DNA of 17,052 nucleotides from SZUA-229 sp964531165. Its GTDB lineage: Bacteria; Pseudomonadota; Gammaproteobacteria; SZUA-229. Location: positions 1 to 17,052 of the forward strand of contig CAZHEA010000069.1 in assembly GCA_964531165.1 (NCBI GenBank). Reading direction: 5' to 3'. Under the pieces are notes generated by a model that was not told the origin of the DNA, ran no database searches, and worked only from the letters and a program-made list of their open reading frames with translations. A program made the position numbers and the translations under genes. Of this stretch, positions 6,642 through 14,650 are shown in pieces. Every line of letters begins with the position of its first letter. Within the stretch, counting starts at the first letter, position 1.

Positions 6642-7277
6642 ATGCAAAAATTTAATAAAGTGACCGGTGTAGTTGCACCCATGGATCGACCCAATGTTGA
6701 TACTGATGCGATTATCCCAAAGCAATATCTGAAGTCTATTAAACGTTCAGGTTTTGGCCCTAATGCATTTGATGACTGGCGCTATCTTGACCCCGGTGCA
6801 CCGGATATTGATAATGCAACACGTAGAATTAATCCGGATTTTATTTTAAATCAGGCGCCGTACAAAACATCAACGATTTTAATTGCCAGAGAAAATTTCG
6901 GCTGCGGTTCGTCACGTGAACACGCGGTATGGGCACTGGATGATTTTGGTTTTCGGGCGGTGATCGCACCAGGCTTCGCCGATATATTTTTTAATAACAG
7001 CTTTAAAAATGGCATGTTGCCTATCGTGCTAGATGCTGAAATTGTTGAAGATATCTTTAAGAAAGTTGAAAGTAAAAAAGGTTTTGAAGTAACCGTTGAT
7101 TTGAAAAATCAGAAAGTTATAACGGAAGACGGCGATGAGTATGATTTTGAAGTTGATGCGTTTAGAAAACATTGCTTGTTGAACGGACTGGATGATATCA
7201 GTTTGACATTGCAGCATGCGGCAGAGATAACGGCCTACGAAGAAAAAACGAAACAATCAACGCCCTGGTTGTTTTAA
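6642..7277 (+). CDS. leuD: 3-isopropylmalate dehydratase, small subunit
   Basis: LeuD is the swivelling small subunit that completes the LeuC active site. The 211-residue protein shows the family blocks NVDTDAIIPKQYLKSIKRSGFG near the N-terminus, ENFGCGSSREHAVWAL near residues 86-101, APGFADIFFNNSFKNG, and HCLLNGLDDISLTLQH near the C-terminus. Its length is about ten residues over E. coli LeuD. The start is the ATG after AGAAGG at 6634-6639; this purine run is only 2 nt from the ATG, so GAG at 6633 may be the effective anchor. It follows the lipoprotein gene and is cut off from leuB by palindrome copy B, whose flank begins straight after the leuD stop codon. Confidence 0.97.
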   Translation: MQKFNKVTGVVAPMDRPNVDTDAIIPKQYLKSIKRSGFGPNAFDDWRYLDPGAPDIDNATRRINPDFILNQAPYKTSTILIARENFGCGSSREHAVWALDDFGFRAVIAPGFADIFFNNSFKNGMLPIVLDAEIVEDIFKKVESKKGFEVTVDLKNQKVITEDGDEYDFEVDAFRKHCLLNGLDDISLTLQHAAEITAYEEKTKQSTPWLF

Positions 7278-7281
7278 AGTC

Positions 7282-7357
7282 AAAAGCATTTTTGTTCGCA
7301 AATGTTCGCAAATAAAAAATTGAATTCATTTGCGTACATTTGCGGACAAGCTGCTTT
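7282..7357. repeat. Intergenic palindrome (repeat copy B)
   Basis: Inner arms 7292-7313 and 7328-7349 match at 20 of 22 inverted positions; outer AAAGCA (7283-7288) pairs with TGCTTT (7352-7357). CGC at 7297 and 7307 and GCG at 7332 and 7342 keep the exact 10-bp phase. The 14-mer AAAGTCAAAAGCAT next to the leuD stop is identical to the one next to the aroC stop in copy A. The right side runs into a T-rich tract (7355-7372) just before the leuB ribosome site, so this copy could act as a partial terminator or attenuator inside the leu operon. Confidence 0.85.
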
Positions 7358-7384
7358 ATCTTTTTATTTTTTAAGGTACAAAAC

Positions 7385-8461
7385 ATGACACAAAAAATAG
7401 CAATTTTACCCGGTGATGGTATCGGTAAAGAAATCGTTGCGGAAGCGGTAAAAGTAATTGAGTTTTTAAAAGCCGAAGGCGTTTTAGATGTGGAACTTAA
7501 TGAAGCGCCTGTCGGTGGTGCTGGTTATGATGCAGCAGGTGAGCCTCTGCCAGCCGCAACATTGGCGCTTTGTAAAGAGTCGGATGCAATTTTACTAGGT
7601 GCAGTGGGTGGCCCGCAATATGAATCGCTGCCACGCGAAAAGCGTCCGGAAAAAGGCCTGCTGGGTTTACGTTCCGAACTGGAGTTGTTTTCTAATTTAC
7701 GCCCGGCAATTTTATATCCACAGCTTGCCGATGCGTCATCGTTAAAACCGGAGATTGTTTCTGGTTTAGATATTATGATTGTGCGCGAATTAACCGGCGG
7801 TATTTATTTTGGCCAGCCCCGCGAGATTACCGAAAAAGATGGCGAACGTTATGCGTATAATACTGCCGGTTATAAAGAAAGTGAAATCGTGCGTATTGGT
7901 CGCAGTGCATTTGAAATCGCCATGAAACGTGATAAGCGTGTGTGCTCGGTTGATAAAGCCAATGTGCTGGAAGTGTCTGAATTGTGGCGCGAAGTTATGG
8001 AACAGGTTGCCAAAGACTATCCGGAAGTGGAACTGTCACACATGTATGTTGATAACGCCGCCATGCAATTAGTAAAGTGGCCGAAGCAATTTGATGTGAT
8101 GGTGACGTCTAATTTATTTGGTGATGTGCTGTCAGATTGTGCGGCGATGCTAACAGGTTCAATCGGCATGTTACCATCGGCGTCGTTAGATAAAAATGGC
8201 CGTGGTATGTATGAGCCGATTCATGGTTCGGCACCGGATATTGCAGGTAAAGGTATTGCCAATCCACTGGCAACGATTTTATCGATTTCAATGATGCTGC
8301 GTTACAGTTTAAATAATGAAGCAGTCGCACAGCGTATTGACGATGCGGTAGGTAAAGTATTGGATAAAGGTTTGCGTACACCGGATATTATGTCAGACGG
8401 TTGTACCGAAGTGGGTACGGCGGCGATGGGTGATGCCGTGGTTGATGCGTTAAAGGCATAG
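7385..8461 (+). CDS. leuB: 3-isopropylmalate dehydrogenase
   Basis: LeuB oxidises and decarboxylates 3-isopropylmalate to 2-oxoisocaproate using NAD+. The 358-residue protein carries the whole family pattern in order: ILPGDGIGKEIVAEAVKV, LLGAVGGPQYE, the substrate-contacting arginines in GLLGLRSELELFSNLRP, RELTGGIYFGQPRE, DKANVLEVSELWREV, YVDNAAMQLVKWP, TSNLFGDVLSDCAAML with metal-binding aspartates, and the NAD loop MYEPIHGSAPDIAGKGIANP. ATG 7385 follows AAGG at 7373-7376. A longer frame from TTG 7340 runs through the palindrome and gives a non-family N-terminus, so it is rejected. The gene ends with TAG, and palindrome copy C lies in the gap before asd. Confidence 0.98.
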   Translation: MTQKIAILPGDGIGKEIVAEAVKVIEFLKAEGVLDVELNEAPVGGAGYDAAGEPLPAATLALCKESDAILLGAVGGPQYESLPREKRPEKGLLGLRSELELFSNLRPAILYPQLADASSLKPEIVSGLDIMIVRELTGGIYFGQPREITEKDGERYAYNTAGYKESEIVRIGRSAFEIAMKRDKRVCSVDKANVLEVSELWREVMEQVAKDYPEVELSHMYVDNAAMQLVKWPKQFDVMVTSNLFGDVLSDCAAMLTGSIGMLPSASLDKNGRGMYEPIHGSAPDIAGKGIANPLATILSISMMLRYSLNNEAVAQRIDDAVGKVLDKGLRTPDIMSDGCTEVGTAAMGDAVVDALKA

Positions 8462-8484
8462 AGTCAGGCTGTTTTTTTTAAAGC

Positions 8485-8528
8485 AAAAAGCAGTTTGCCC
8501 GCGTTCATTTGCGGACGGAATGCTTTTT
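8485..8528. repeat. Shortened intergenic palindrome (repeat copy C)
   Basis: AAAAAGCA (8485-8492) pairs with TGCTTTTT (8521-8528), and GCCCGC (8497-8502) pairs with GCGGAC (8511-8516) through one wobble. CGCGTTCATTTGCGGAC (8500-8516) is identical to the right arm of copy A (1132-1148). GCG at 8501 and 8511 keeps the 10-bp spacing. The stem is followed by a T6 run, so it resembles an intrinsic terminator after leuB. It appears to be the same element with its middle deleted. Confidence 0.75.
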
Positions 8529-8600
8529 TAAATGTTGTTGTGATGGTTAAGGCATTATGCCTCCGCATAAAATTTTTAAGATAAATTCAGGTAAATAATA

Positions 8601-9623
8601 ATGAGCAAAACATACGATGTAGCAGTAGTCGGTGCCACCGGTGCGGTAGGCGAAACCATGTTGTCCATTCTGGCAGAACGAAAGTTTCCCGTGGGCAAAG
8701 TGTATGCCCTGGCATCAGAAAGGTCAGCCGGTAAAAAAGTTGAATTCGGTGATACCCGATTAACCGTAGAAAATTTAGCTGATTTTGATTTTTCCAAAGT
8801 ACAGATTGGTTTGTTTTCTGCTGGCGGATCAATCTCGGCTGAGTTTGCACCGAAAGCAGCAGCGGCGGGCTGTGTTGTAATTGATAATACATCTGAATTT
8901 CGTTATGTAGATGACATTCCATTAGTGGTGCCAGAGGTAAACCCTCACGCGATTGCGAACTATAAAACCAAAGGTATTATTGCTAATCCTAATTGTTCTA
9001 CCATTCAAATGCTGGTCGCACTAAAGCCGATTCATGATGCAGTAGGTATTTCACGTATTAATGTGTGTACCTATCAGGCGGTATCGGGTACGGGTAAGGA
9101 TGCGATTGAAGAACTGGCAGGGCAGACCGCGCGTTTACTAAATGGCAAGCCAGTTGAGTGCAATGTTTACCCCAAGCAAATTGCGTTTAATGTATTGCCG
9201 CAAATTGATGTGTTTATGGAGAATGGTTACACCAAAGAAGAAATGAAGATGGTATGGGAAACCAATAAAATTCTCGAAGATGACACGATTAAAGTGAACC
9301 CGACAGCGGTACGGGTACCGGTGTTCTATGGTCACTCGGAAGCCGTGCATATTGAGACCCGGGAAAAGCTTACTGCTCAGGCCTGTCGTGAACTGCTAGA
9401 AAAAGCACCGGGTGTTGAGGTGCTGGATACCCAGGAAGACGGCGGTTACCCCACTGCTGTTACCGAAGGTGCAACCAATAATGCGACTTATGTGGGTCGG
9501 ATTCGCGAAGATATATCCCACGATAAGGGTATAAATCTGTGGGTTGTGTCAGATAACGTACGAAAAGGCGCAGCATTAAATAGCGTACAAATTGCAGAAA
9601 TTTTGATAAAAAACTATTTATAA
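8601..9623 (+). CDS. asd: Aspartate-semialdehyde dehydrogenase
   Basis: Asd reduces aspartyl-4-phosphate to aspartate semialdehyde with NADPH, the branch point to Lys, diaminopimelate, Met and Thr. In the 340-residue protein the N-terminal Rossmann motif is GATGAVGETML, the catalytic cysteine is C132 in NPNCSTIQ, and the catalytic His is H245 in VPVFYGHSEAVH. The dimerisation part includes TYQAVSGTGK. Length and wording match the shorter ~340-residue type rather than the ~370-residue E. coli Asd; because all catalytic residues are present it is not a Usg-1-type degenerate paralogue. ATG 8601 follows CAGG with a 9-nt gap. The 139-nt gap from leuB holds repeat C and a GGCAT-t-ATGCC near-palindrome at 8551-8561. 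Confidence 0.96.
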   Translation: MSKTYDVAVVGATGAVGETMLSILAERKFPVGKVYALASERSAGKKVEFGDTRLTVENLADFDFSKVQIGLFSAGGSISAEFAPKAAAAGCVVIDNTSEFRYVDDIPLVVPEVNPHAIANYKTKGIIANPNCSTIQMLVALKPIHDAVGISRINVCTYQAVSGTGKDAIEELAGQTARLLNGKPVECNVYPKQIAFNVLPQIDVFMENGYTKEEMKMVWETNKILEDDTIKVNPTAVRVPVFYGHSEAVHIETREKLTAQACRELLEKAPGVEVLDTQEDGGYPTAVTEGATNNATYVGRIREDISHDKGINLWVVSDNVRKGAALNSVQIAEILIKNYL

Positions 9624-9755
9624 TCTATAGTTACGTCTATATGCTAAAGTTTATTCTTAGCTTTTAACTGGAAATGGGTGTATCTTTAGCCTGATTTTCA
9701 TAAAAATGACGTATTACAGAAATAGTATTCGTGAGTCAGCTGTGCTGATTGGCGA

Positions 9756-9761
9756 TATAAA
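9756..9761 (+). promoter_or_regulatory. Candidate -10 box of fimV
   Basis: TATAAA (followed by T) lies 40 bp before GTG 9796, with a poor -35 (GAGTCA at 9733-9738, 17 bp spacing). A small hairpin TCAGC-tgt-GCTGA (9736-9748) overlaps the spacer. No terminator was seen after asd, so read-through is also possible. Confidence 0.3.
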
Positions 9762-9795
9762 TATGTATTCATAGGATTGAGTGAGGGGACTACCT

Positions 9796-12700
9796 GTGCG
9801 CAAATTAACGCTGAGCCTTGCCGTGATGGCTGCACTGCTGCCACTACGCGGATATTCATTAGGGTTAGGTGATTTAGAGCTGCATTCAGCACTAAATCAG
9901 GAGCTTAATGCAGAAATCGAAGTGCTGTCTGCCACATCGGAAGATGCGGAAAAAATACTGATCAAGCTGGCTGACCGGGATGCGTTTAACCGTGCGGGCC
10001 TTGATCGACCTTTTTTACTACAGCAACTTAAATTCAGAATGATCGATAAAAATGGTGTGCCCCATGTCAAGGTGTACACTCAGGTACCGGTGAGTGAGCC
10101 TTTTTTAAGTTTTCTGCTGGAAATTGACTGGCCGCAAGGGCATTTACTGCGTGAATACACTCTATTATTAGACCCCCCAGTATATAACAGCAATACATCA
10201 GGAGGCGTTGCTTCAGGTAATAGCAGCCCTTTTAATGAACCGGCTGATGCCCAGGCGCAAACTCAGCCGGTGTTTTCTCAACAGCAAAATGCGCAATCCG
10301 TGCAGGGTAGTGCGCAGGCGGCACCTAATGTGCAAACCGGTGTGATTTCTTCAGGCTCCGGTCGTAGTGTGAATTATCAATATCAGTCATTACCGGCGGC
10401 ATCACCTTCTGTCGATCAGTACCGGGTGCAACAAAACGATACACTCTGGGGTATTGCCAATCGCATGCGTCCGGATAGTTCGGTAAGTGTTGAGCAGATG
10501 ATGCTGGCACTGGTGCGTAAAAATCCAGAAGCGTTTATCCGGGAAAATACCAATGGCGTGAAACGTGGTTATATTTTACGTATGCCTGAACGCGACGAAA
10601 TGACTCGGTTAGATCGTCAGCAGGCGGTTGCACAGGCACGTGAGCATGCCGCTTTATGGCGTGAATACAGTCAGTCGGCGACCAGTTCATCACCGGCATC
10701 TGCCATGCAAATGGATGATATGTCTGGTGACGTAGCCACTGATCAGCAGCGCGATGCCGATGGCCATTTATCCATTGTGGGTACAGGTGATGGTGGCGAG
10801 CAAACCGGTTCCAATCAGGATCCGAATTCCCAGCTAAGTAAATTAAAGCAGGAACTGGCAATGGCCAATGAGCAGCTCGAATCCGAGCGGCTTGAAAAAG
10901 AAGATTTACAGGCGCGTTTGGCTGAGCTGGAACAACGCGTCAAAAGTGTGATTGAAGGTGGTTCAGGAGTTGAGCTGAATGACAGCGAACTGGCTAGCCT
11001 TCAGGAAGATTTAAAGAGCACGCAGCAAGCAGCAGCCGAAACCGCTGATGAGCCGTCTGACAGTATCGCTACTGATGAGATGGCAGATACATCAGCTGCC
11101 AATGATGATATGTCAGCAGAAATGGCTGATGAGGCACTGTCCGATGAGGATATGGCTAATGAAGAAATGCCGGAAGATGCAATGTTGTCAGAGAGTGCAG
11201 CAGATGCGGCGGACTTAGCAGCTGAAGATTCGGTCTTTGTTGATGAAACCACAACTGATGATATGGCAGAAGACCTTGCGACAGATATATCTGCCAGTGA
11301 CGCTACTCCTTTAAAAGCCGTGGAAACACCGGCTTTTGCACAGCAGCAACCGAAAAGCTTTCCTGAAAGCCTGATGGATGATCCTAAATTACTGGGTATG
11401 ATCGGCGGTGGTATTGCTTTTATTCTATTGCTGATTGCATTGCTGTTAAAACGGATTCGCGGGAATAAGCTTGAAGAAGACGAATGGACAGCTGGACTGG
11501 AAGATCCGTCACTGGACTCGGGTGCTGATTCCGCAACTGATTTTTCTGCGATAAGTGGTGCTGAATTAAACGATGCTACGCAGGAATCTTCTGCGGTGGA
11601 TATGAATCAGACTGCGGAAATGTCTGTAGCGGTAGAAGATGATGATATCACCCGGATTAAAGTGCCGGATGCAGCTGAAGGTGAGGAAGATACCGTATTT
11701 AATCTGAGTGCGGCAGAGTCTGAAGTGGCCGGGCTTGAACCGGATGATGAGAAAGATGACGTTCTGGCAGAAGCCGATGTCTATCTGGCTTATGGTATTT
11801 ATCAACAGGCTGAAGAATTACTTAATACGGCGATTGATCAGAACCCTGATCGTGATGATTACCGTATGAAGTTGCTGGAAACACATTATGCGGCTAAAAA
11901 TGCATCTGCATTTGAAGAGCTGGCGATAGATGTGCAATCACGTAAGGGCGATGACAAGACTTATTGGGATCGTGTAGTGGCAATGGGTATGGAGCTTTCT
12001 CCTACGCATTCACTATTTTCCGCAGGCGGTGCGGTTATCGGTGACTTTGATGCGGAAGCATTACTGCCAGATAAGCCACAGAAAACAGATCTTGAACTGG
12101 ATGCGGGCGATGACTTTGATTTAGGTCTTGATTCTGATGCGGACGAATTGGAGCTGGATAATACCGAACTTGATCTTGATGATGAAGGTATGGATTTGAG
12201 TGGTCTGGACGATACACAGATTAAGGATGAGCCTGAAAATCTGGATGCGGTAGCCGAAATGGATCTGGCGGGCGATCTTGAAAGTATTAGTAGTGATCTG
12301 GATAGTGGCGATGATACGTCAGATGCTGAGTCCACCAGTTCAGACCTGGAGTTTGATCTGGGTGAAATCGATGGCCTGGATGATGCTGGGGAAGATACCA
12401 CGGAAATGGATATCGACGATGATTTCTCTCTGGACTTTGATGCGGCAGATCTGGGCTTTGAAGAGACTGAAGCTGAAGCAGAGGATGTGAGTCTGGATGC
12501 CGATTCGGAAGCGGATGATGAATCGGTAGAAATTGATCTCAGTGAAGATATTGGTGGCAGTGATGAGCTGGATGCAGGCGATCTGGATCTGGGGGATATG
12601 GATGCACTGGATGATACCGGTACGGACGATTCTGAGGGTGAGTTTGATATTTCTGAATTGTCAGAAGATGTTGATGAGGTTGGTACCAAACTGGATCTGG

Positions 12701-12822
12701 CTAAAGCGTATATTGATATGGGTGATAAGGATGGCGCCATCAGTATACTCGAAGAAGTCAAAGCTGAAGGTAATAATGAACAGCAACAACAGGCTGAAGA
12801 GTTAATTCAACAGGCGAGCTGA
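9796..12822 (+). CDS. fimV: FimV, LysM-domain inner-membrane polar/pilus assembly protein
   Basis: FimV binds peptidoglycan and supports type IV pilus secretin assembly, twitching and polar organisation. GTG 9796 is chosen because AGGGGA at 9784-9789 lies 6 nt upstream; an earlier GTG at 9781 would add five residues. The 1008-residue protein has a signal peptide (VRKLTLSLAVMAALL), the periplasmic FimV N-terminal domain (LGLGDLELHSALNQELNAEIEVLSA, WPQGHLLREYTLLLDPP), a LysM domain at about 209-262 (YRVQQNDTLWGIANRM), a coiled coil at about 346-395, and one membrane helix at about 533-553. The cytoplasmic part is extremely Asp/Glu-rich with TPR-like helices near 658-710 and the conserved end domain at about 958-1008 (VGTKLDLAKAYIDMGDKDGAISILEEV). 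Its place between asd and truA is the usual one. Confidence 0.96.
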   Translation: MRKLTLSLAVMAALLPLRGYSLGLGDLELHSALNQELNAEIEVLSATSEDAEKILIKLADRDAFNRAGLDRPFLLQQLKFRMIDKNGVPHVKVYTQVPVSEPFLSFLLEIDWPQGHLLREYTLLLDPPVYNSNTSGGVASGNSSPFNEPADAQAQTQPVFSQQQNAQSVQGSAQAAPNVQTGVISSGSGRSVNYQYQSLPAASPSVDQYRVQQNDTLWGIANRMRPDSSVSVEQMMLALVRKNPEAFIRENTNGVKRGYILRMPERDEMTRLDRQQAVAQAREHAALWREYSQSATSSSPASAMQMDDMSGDVATDQQRDADGHLSIVGTGDGGEQTGSNQDPNSQLSKLKQELAMANEQLESERLEKEDLQARLAELEQRVKSVIEGGSGVELNDSELASLQEDLKSTQQAAAETADEPSDSIATDEMADTSAANDDMSAEMADEALSDEDMANEEMPEDAMLSESAADAADLAAEDSVFVDETTTDDMAEDLATDISASDATPLKAVETPAFAQQQPKSFPESLMDDPKLLGMIGGGIAFILLLIALLLKRIRGNKLEEDEWTAGLEDPSLDSGADSATDFSAISGAELNDATQESSAVDMNQTAEMSVAVEDDDITRIKVPDAAEGEEDTVFNLSAAESEVAGLEPDDEKDDVLAEADVYLAYGIYQQAEELLNTAIDQNPDRDDYRMKLLETHYAAKNASAFEELAIDVQSRKGDDKTYWDRVVAMGMELSPTHSLFSAGGAVIGDFDAEALLPDKPQKTDLELDAGDDFDLGLDSDADELELDNTELDLDDEGMDLSGLDDTQIKDEPENLDAVAEMDLAGDLESISSDLDSGDDTSDAESTSSDLEFDLGEIDGLDDAGEDTTEMDIDDDFSLDFDAADLGFEETEAEAEDVSLDADSEADDESVEIDLSEDIGGSDELDAGDLDLGDMDALDDTGTDDSEGEFDISELSEDVDEVGTKLDLAKAYIDMGDKDGAISILEEVKAEGNNEQQQQAEELIQQAS

Positions 12823-12844
12823 GTTCATCCCTGATAGTGAAAAT

Positions 12845-12878
12845 AAACGGCATTAGGCTCAAACCTGATGCCGTTTTT
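12845..12878 (+). terminator. Strong intrinsic terminator after fimV
   Basis: A 13-bp stem (AAACGGCATTAGG 12845-12857 with CCTGATGCCGTTT 12864-12876, one G-T wobble) with a CTCAAA loop ends in TTTTT at 12874-12878. It starts 23 nt after the fimV stop codon and closes the fimV transcript. The remaining 157 nt up to truA show no other clear element apart from a possible weak -35 TTGTCC at 12896-12901. Confidence 0.9.
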
Positions 12879-13035
12879 GTATCTGTCAGATTCATTTGTC
12901 CGGGGATTATTATAAACTTATGGCTTTGCCAAGACCGGAACTACCACAGGGCGCAAACCGCGCGACCTTTCACTGAGGGAGATGTTTCATAACAGGGTAA
13001 ACTTTTGATTATGCTGTTCAGAAAATAGGTTATTT

Positions 13036-13818
13036 ATGAGATTTGCACTGGGAATAGAGTATGACGGAAGCCGGTTTGCCGGCTGGCAAATGCAGAAGCA
13101 CGGTACTCGCACGGTGCAGCAATGTGTCGAAGACGCCCTGTCAAATGTTGCCAATCAACCTGTACAGGTTGTGTGTGCCGGGCGCACTGATACCGGCGTA
13201 CATGCCACTGGGCAAGTGGTGCATTTTGAATGCAATGCGCCCCGCGATGAAAAAGCCTGGGTAATGGGAGTCAACACGCAGCTGCCGGATGATGTTGCTT
13301 CAATATGGGCTAAGCCGGTGGCGGAAGATTTCAGTGCGCGCTTTAGTGCCATTGCCCGCCAGTATCGCTATATTATTTTAAACCGGCCGGCGCGCCCTGC
13401 CATCCTCAATAAAAAAGTCACCTGGAAACATGGTGTATTCAATGTTGAGGCTATGCATCAGGCGGCGCAGGCGTTAACCGGCGAGCAGGATTTTTCTGCG
13501 TTTCGCTCATCCGCCTGTCAGGCGGAGCATGCTAATCGTAATGTGCATTGGGTGAAGGTGAGTCGTGCTGGTGACTACATCTATATTGATATCGAAGCGA
13601 ATGCATTTTTGCATCATATGGTGAGAAATATTGTTGGCTCGTTAATGATGATAGGGCAAAATGTTGAGTCAGTGTCGTGGATGGCGGATTTACTGCATGG
13701 CAAAGATCGTAATCAGGCAGGGCCAACTGCACTGGCGGACGGGCTGTATCTGGTGAAGGTGAGTTATCCTGAAGTAACGGGTGTTGCGCCTCCTGTATTT
13801 CTACCTGAATTCAGTTAA
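13036..13818 (+). CDS. truA: tRNA pseudouridine(38-40) synthase
   Basis: TruA isomerises uridines 38-40 in the anticodon stem-loop of many tRNAs. The 260-residue protein opens with the family start RFALGIEYDGSRFAGWQ, holds the catalytic aspartate D52 in CAGRTDTGVHATGQVVHFE, and shows RQYRYIILNRPARPA, FHHMVRNIVG-like FLHHMVRNIVGSLMMIG and the C-terminal AGPTALADGLYLVKVSYP. Nothing is missing against E. coli TruA (about 270 residues). AGG at 13027-13029 precedes ATG 13036 by 6 nt. It begins a new transcript after the fimV terminator and stands before trpF, the usual order. Confidence 0.97.
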   Translation: MRFALGIEYDGSRFAGWQMQKHGTRTVQQCVEDALSNVANQPVQVVCAGRTDTGVHATGQVVHFECNAPRDEKAWVMGVNTQLPDDVASIWAKPVAEDFSARFSAIARQYRYIILNRPARPAILNKKVTWKHGVFNVEAMHQAAQALTGEQDFSAFRSSACQAEHANRNVHWVKVSRAGDYIYIDIEANAFLHHMVRNIVGSLMMIGQNVESVSWMADLLHGKDRNQAGPTALADGLYLVKVSYPEVTGVAPPVFLPEFS

Positions 13819-13923
13819 AAATATCCGGCTATGAAAAATCCCCATCCCGGAGAAAGGCCGCGCAGTTTGCGCAGGCGCTGCATCCCACTTTTATAAAGCA
13901 ACAAACAAATCCAGAACGTTTTC

Positions 13924-13932
13924 TGTTAAAAT
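13924..13932 (+). promoter_or_regulatory. Extended -10 promoter of the trpFBA-accD group
   Basis: TGTTAAAAT contains TG-n-TAAAAT, an extended -10 with a 5/6 hexamer. No -35 is evident, which extended -10 promoters tolerate. A start near 13939 gives a leader of about 30 nt before ATG 13970 and removes the upstream in-frame ATG 13931 from the transcript. The rest of the 13819-13969 gap holds only a weak TCCGG/CCGGA pairing. Confidence 0.5.
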
Positions 13933-13969
13933 GCCGTTTTCCGAGGCCGGTCGATATTTGAACCCTGTA

Positions 13970-14605
13970 ATGACTTCACGAACCCGCGTAAAAATTTGTG
14001 GCATCACTCGTAAAGAAGATGCTATTAAAGCTGCTGAGCTAGGTGTTGATGCACTGGGTTTTGTGTTTTATGCGAAAAGCCCACGGAATATTGAGATTGA
14101 TCAGGCGCAGGCGATTATACGTGCATTACCGGGGTTTGTTACCACGGTTGCGCTGTTTTTAAATCCGCATGAAGATCTGGTAAAACAGGTTCTGGCGCAA
14201 ACTGATATTGATTGCCTGCAGTTTCATGGTACCGAGACAGCGACATTTTGTGAGTCGTTTGAAAAGCCATATATTAAAGCGCTGGGTATTGACGGGGTAA
14301 AAGATATTAATGCATTGTGTGCGGGTTATTCAGGTGCGCGTAGTGTATTACTGGATAGCCACGGCGCAGGTAAGGCCGGCGGCACCGGTACAACATTTAA
14401 CTGGGATTCAATTCCGCAGGGTTTAAGATCAAACATTATTTTAGCCGGTGGGTTAACGCCGGACAATGTTGGTGTAGCGATACAGCAGATAAAGCCCTTT
14501 GCGGTGGATTTAAGCTCCGGTGTAGAATCGGCTGCGGGTATAAAAGATCAAATATTAATGACCCGCTTGATGAATGAAGTGAAACGGGTAGATTGTGCTC
14601 AATAA
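13970..14605 (+). CDS. trpF: Phosphoribosylanthranilate isomerase
   Basis: TrpF catalyses the Amadori rearrangement of N-(5'-phosphoribosyl)anthranilate in tryptophan synthesis. A 211-residue (beta-alpha)8 barrel from ATG 13970: general base C10 in VKICGITR, general acid D129 in LLDSHGAGKAGGTG, and the phosphate-binding LAGGLTPDNV and AVDLSSGVESAAGIKD. These match monofunctional TrpF of standard length, not the TrpC-TrpF fusion of enterics. An upstream in-frame ATG at 13931 would add 13 residues unlike the family and overlaps the likely -10 box, so it is not used. No clear Shine-Dalgarno is present before 13970. Its TAA stop overlaps an ATG that begins the tandem repeat leading to trpB. Confidence 0.96.
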   Translation: MTSRTRVKICGITRKEDAIKAAELGVDALGFVFYAKSPRNIEIDQAQAIIRALPGFVTTVALFLNPHEDLVKQVLAQTDIDCLQFHGTETATFCESFEKPYIKALGIDGVKDINALCAGYSGARSVLLDSHGAGKAGGTGTTFNWDSIPQGLRSNIILAGGLTPDNVGVAIQQIKPFAVDLSSGVESAAGIKDQILMTRLMNEVKRVDCAQ

Positions 14606-14650
14606 TGAGTACAAATAAGTAAAGACGAGTAACCACGAGTAACAATGAGC
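14601..14650 (+). repeat. Five imperfect 10-bp tandem units at the trpF-trpB junction
   Basis: Units aataatGAGT, acaaatAAGT, aaagacGAGT, aaccacGAGT and aacaatGAGC follow with exact 10-nt period. The first contains the trpF stop and an overlapping TAATG; the last contains the real trpB ATG. The first ATG opens a five-codon frame MSTNK that stops at 14622, echoing the trpB start MSKDNN. This suggests local duplication of the trpB start region. Confidence 0.7.

Noticed and set aside
7340..7384. TTG start extending LeuB by 15 residues
   Set aside because: It translates the right arm of the palindrome; LeuB homologues begin near the ATG at 7385, which has AAGG upstream.
8601..9623. Usg-1-type inactive Asd paralogue
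   Set aside because: Catalytic C132 and H245 are both present, so it is called a functional Asd.
11961..12761. 266-codon minus-strand open frame opposite fimV, very Ser-rich
   Set aside because: It is the shadow of the Asp/Glu-rich fimV codons (GAT, GAA, CTG), whose complements lack stops; there is no ribosome site and no family resemblance, while fimV is certain.
12920..12976. 18-codon frame in the fimV-truA gap
   Set aside because: No ribosome site, no known family and length expected by chance.
13931..13969. ATG start extending TrpF by 13 residues
   Set aside because: It overlaps the likely extended -10 and the added residues do not match TrpF; ATG 13970 is preferred although its ribosome site is weak.
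14605..14622. Five-codon frame MSTNK as a regulatory leader of trpB
   Set aside because: It has no Trp codon and no following terminator, so it is not an attenuator leader; it is better explained by tandem duplication.
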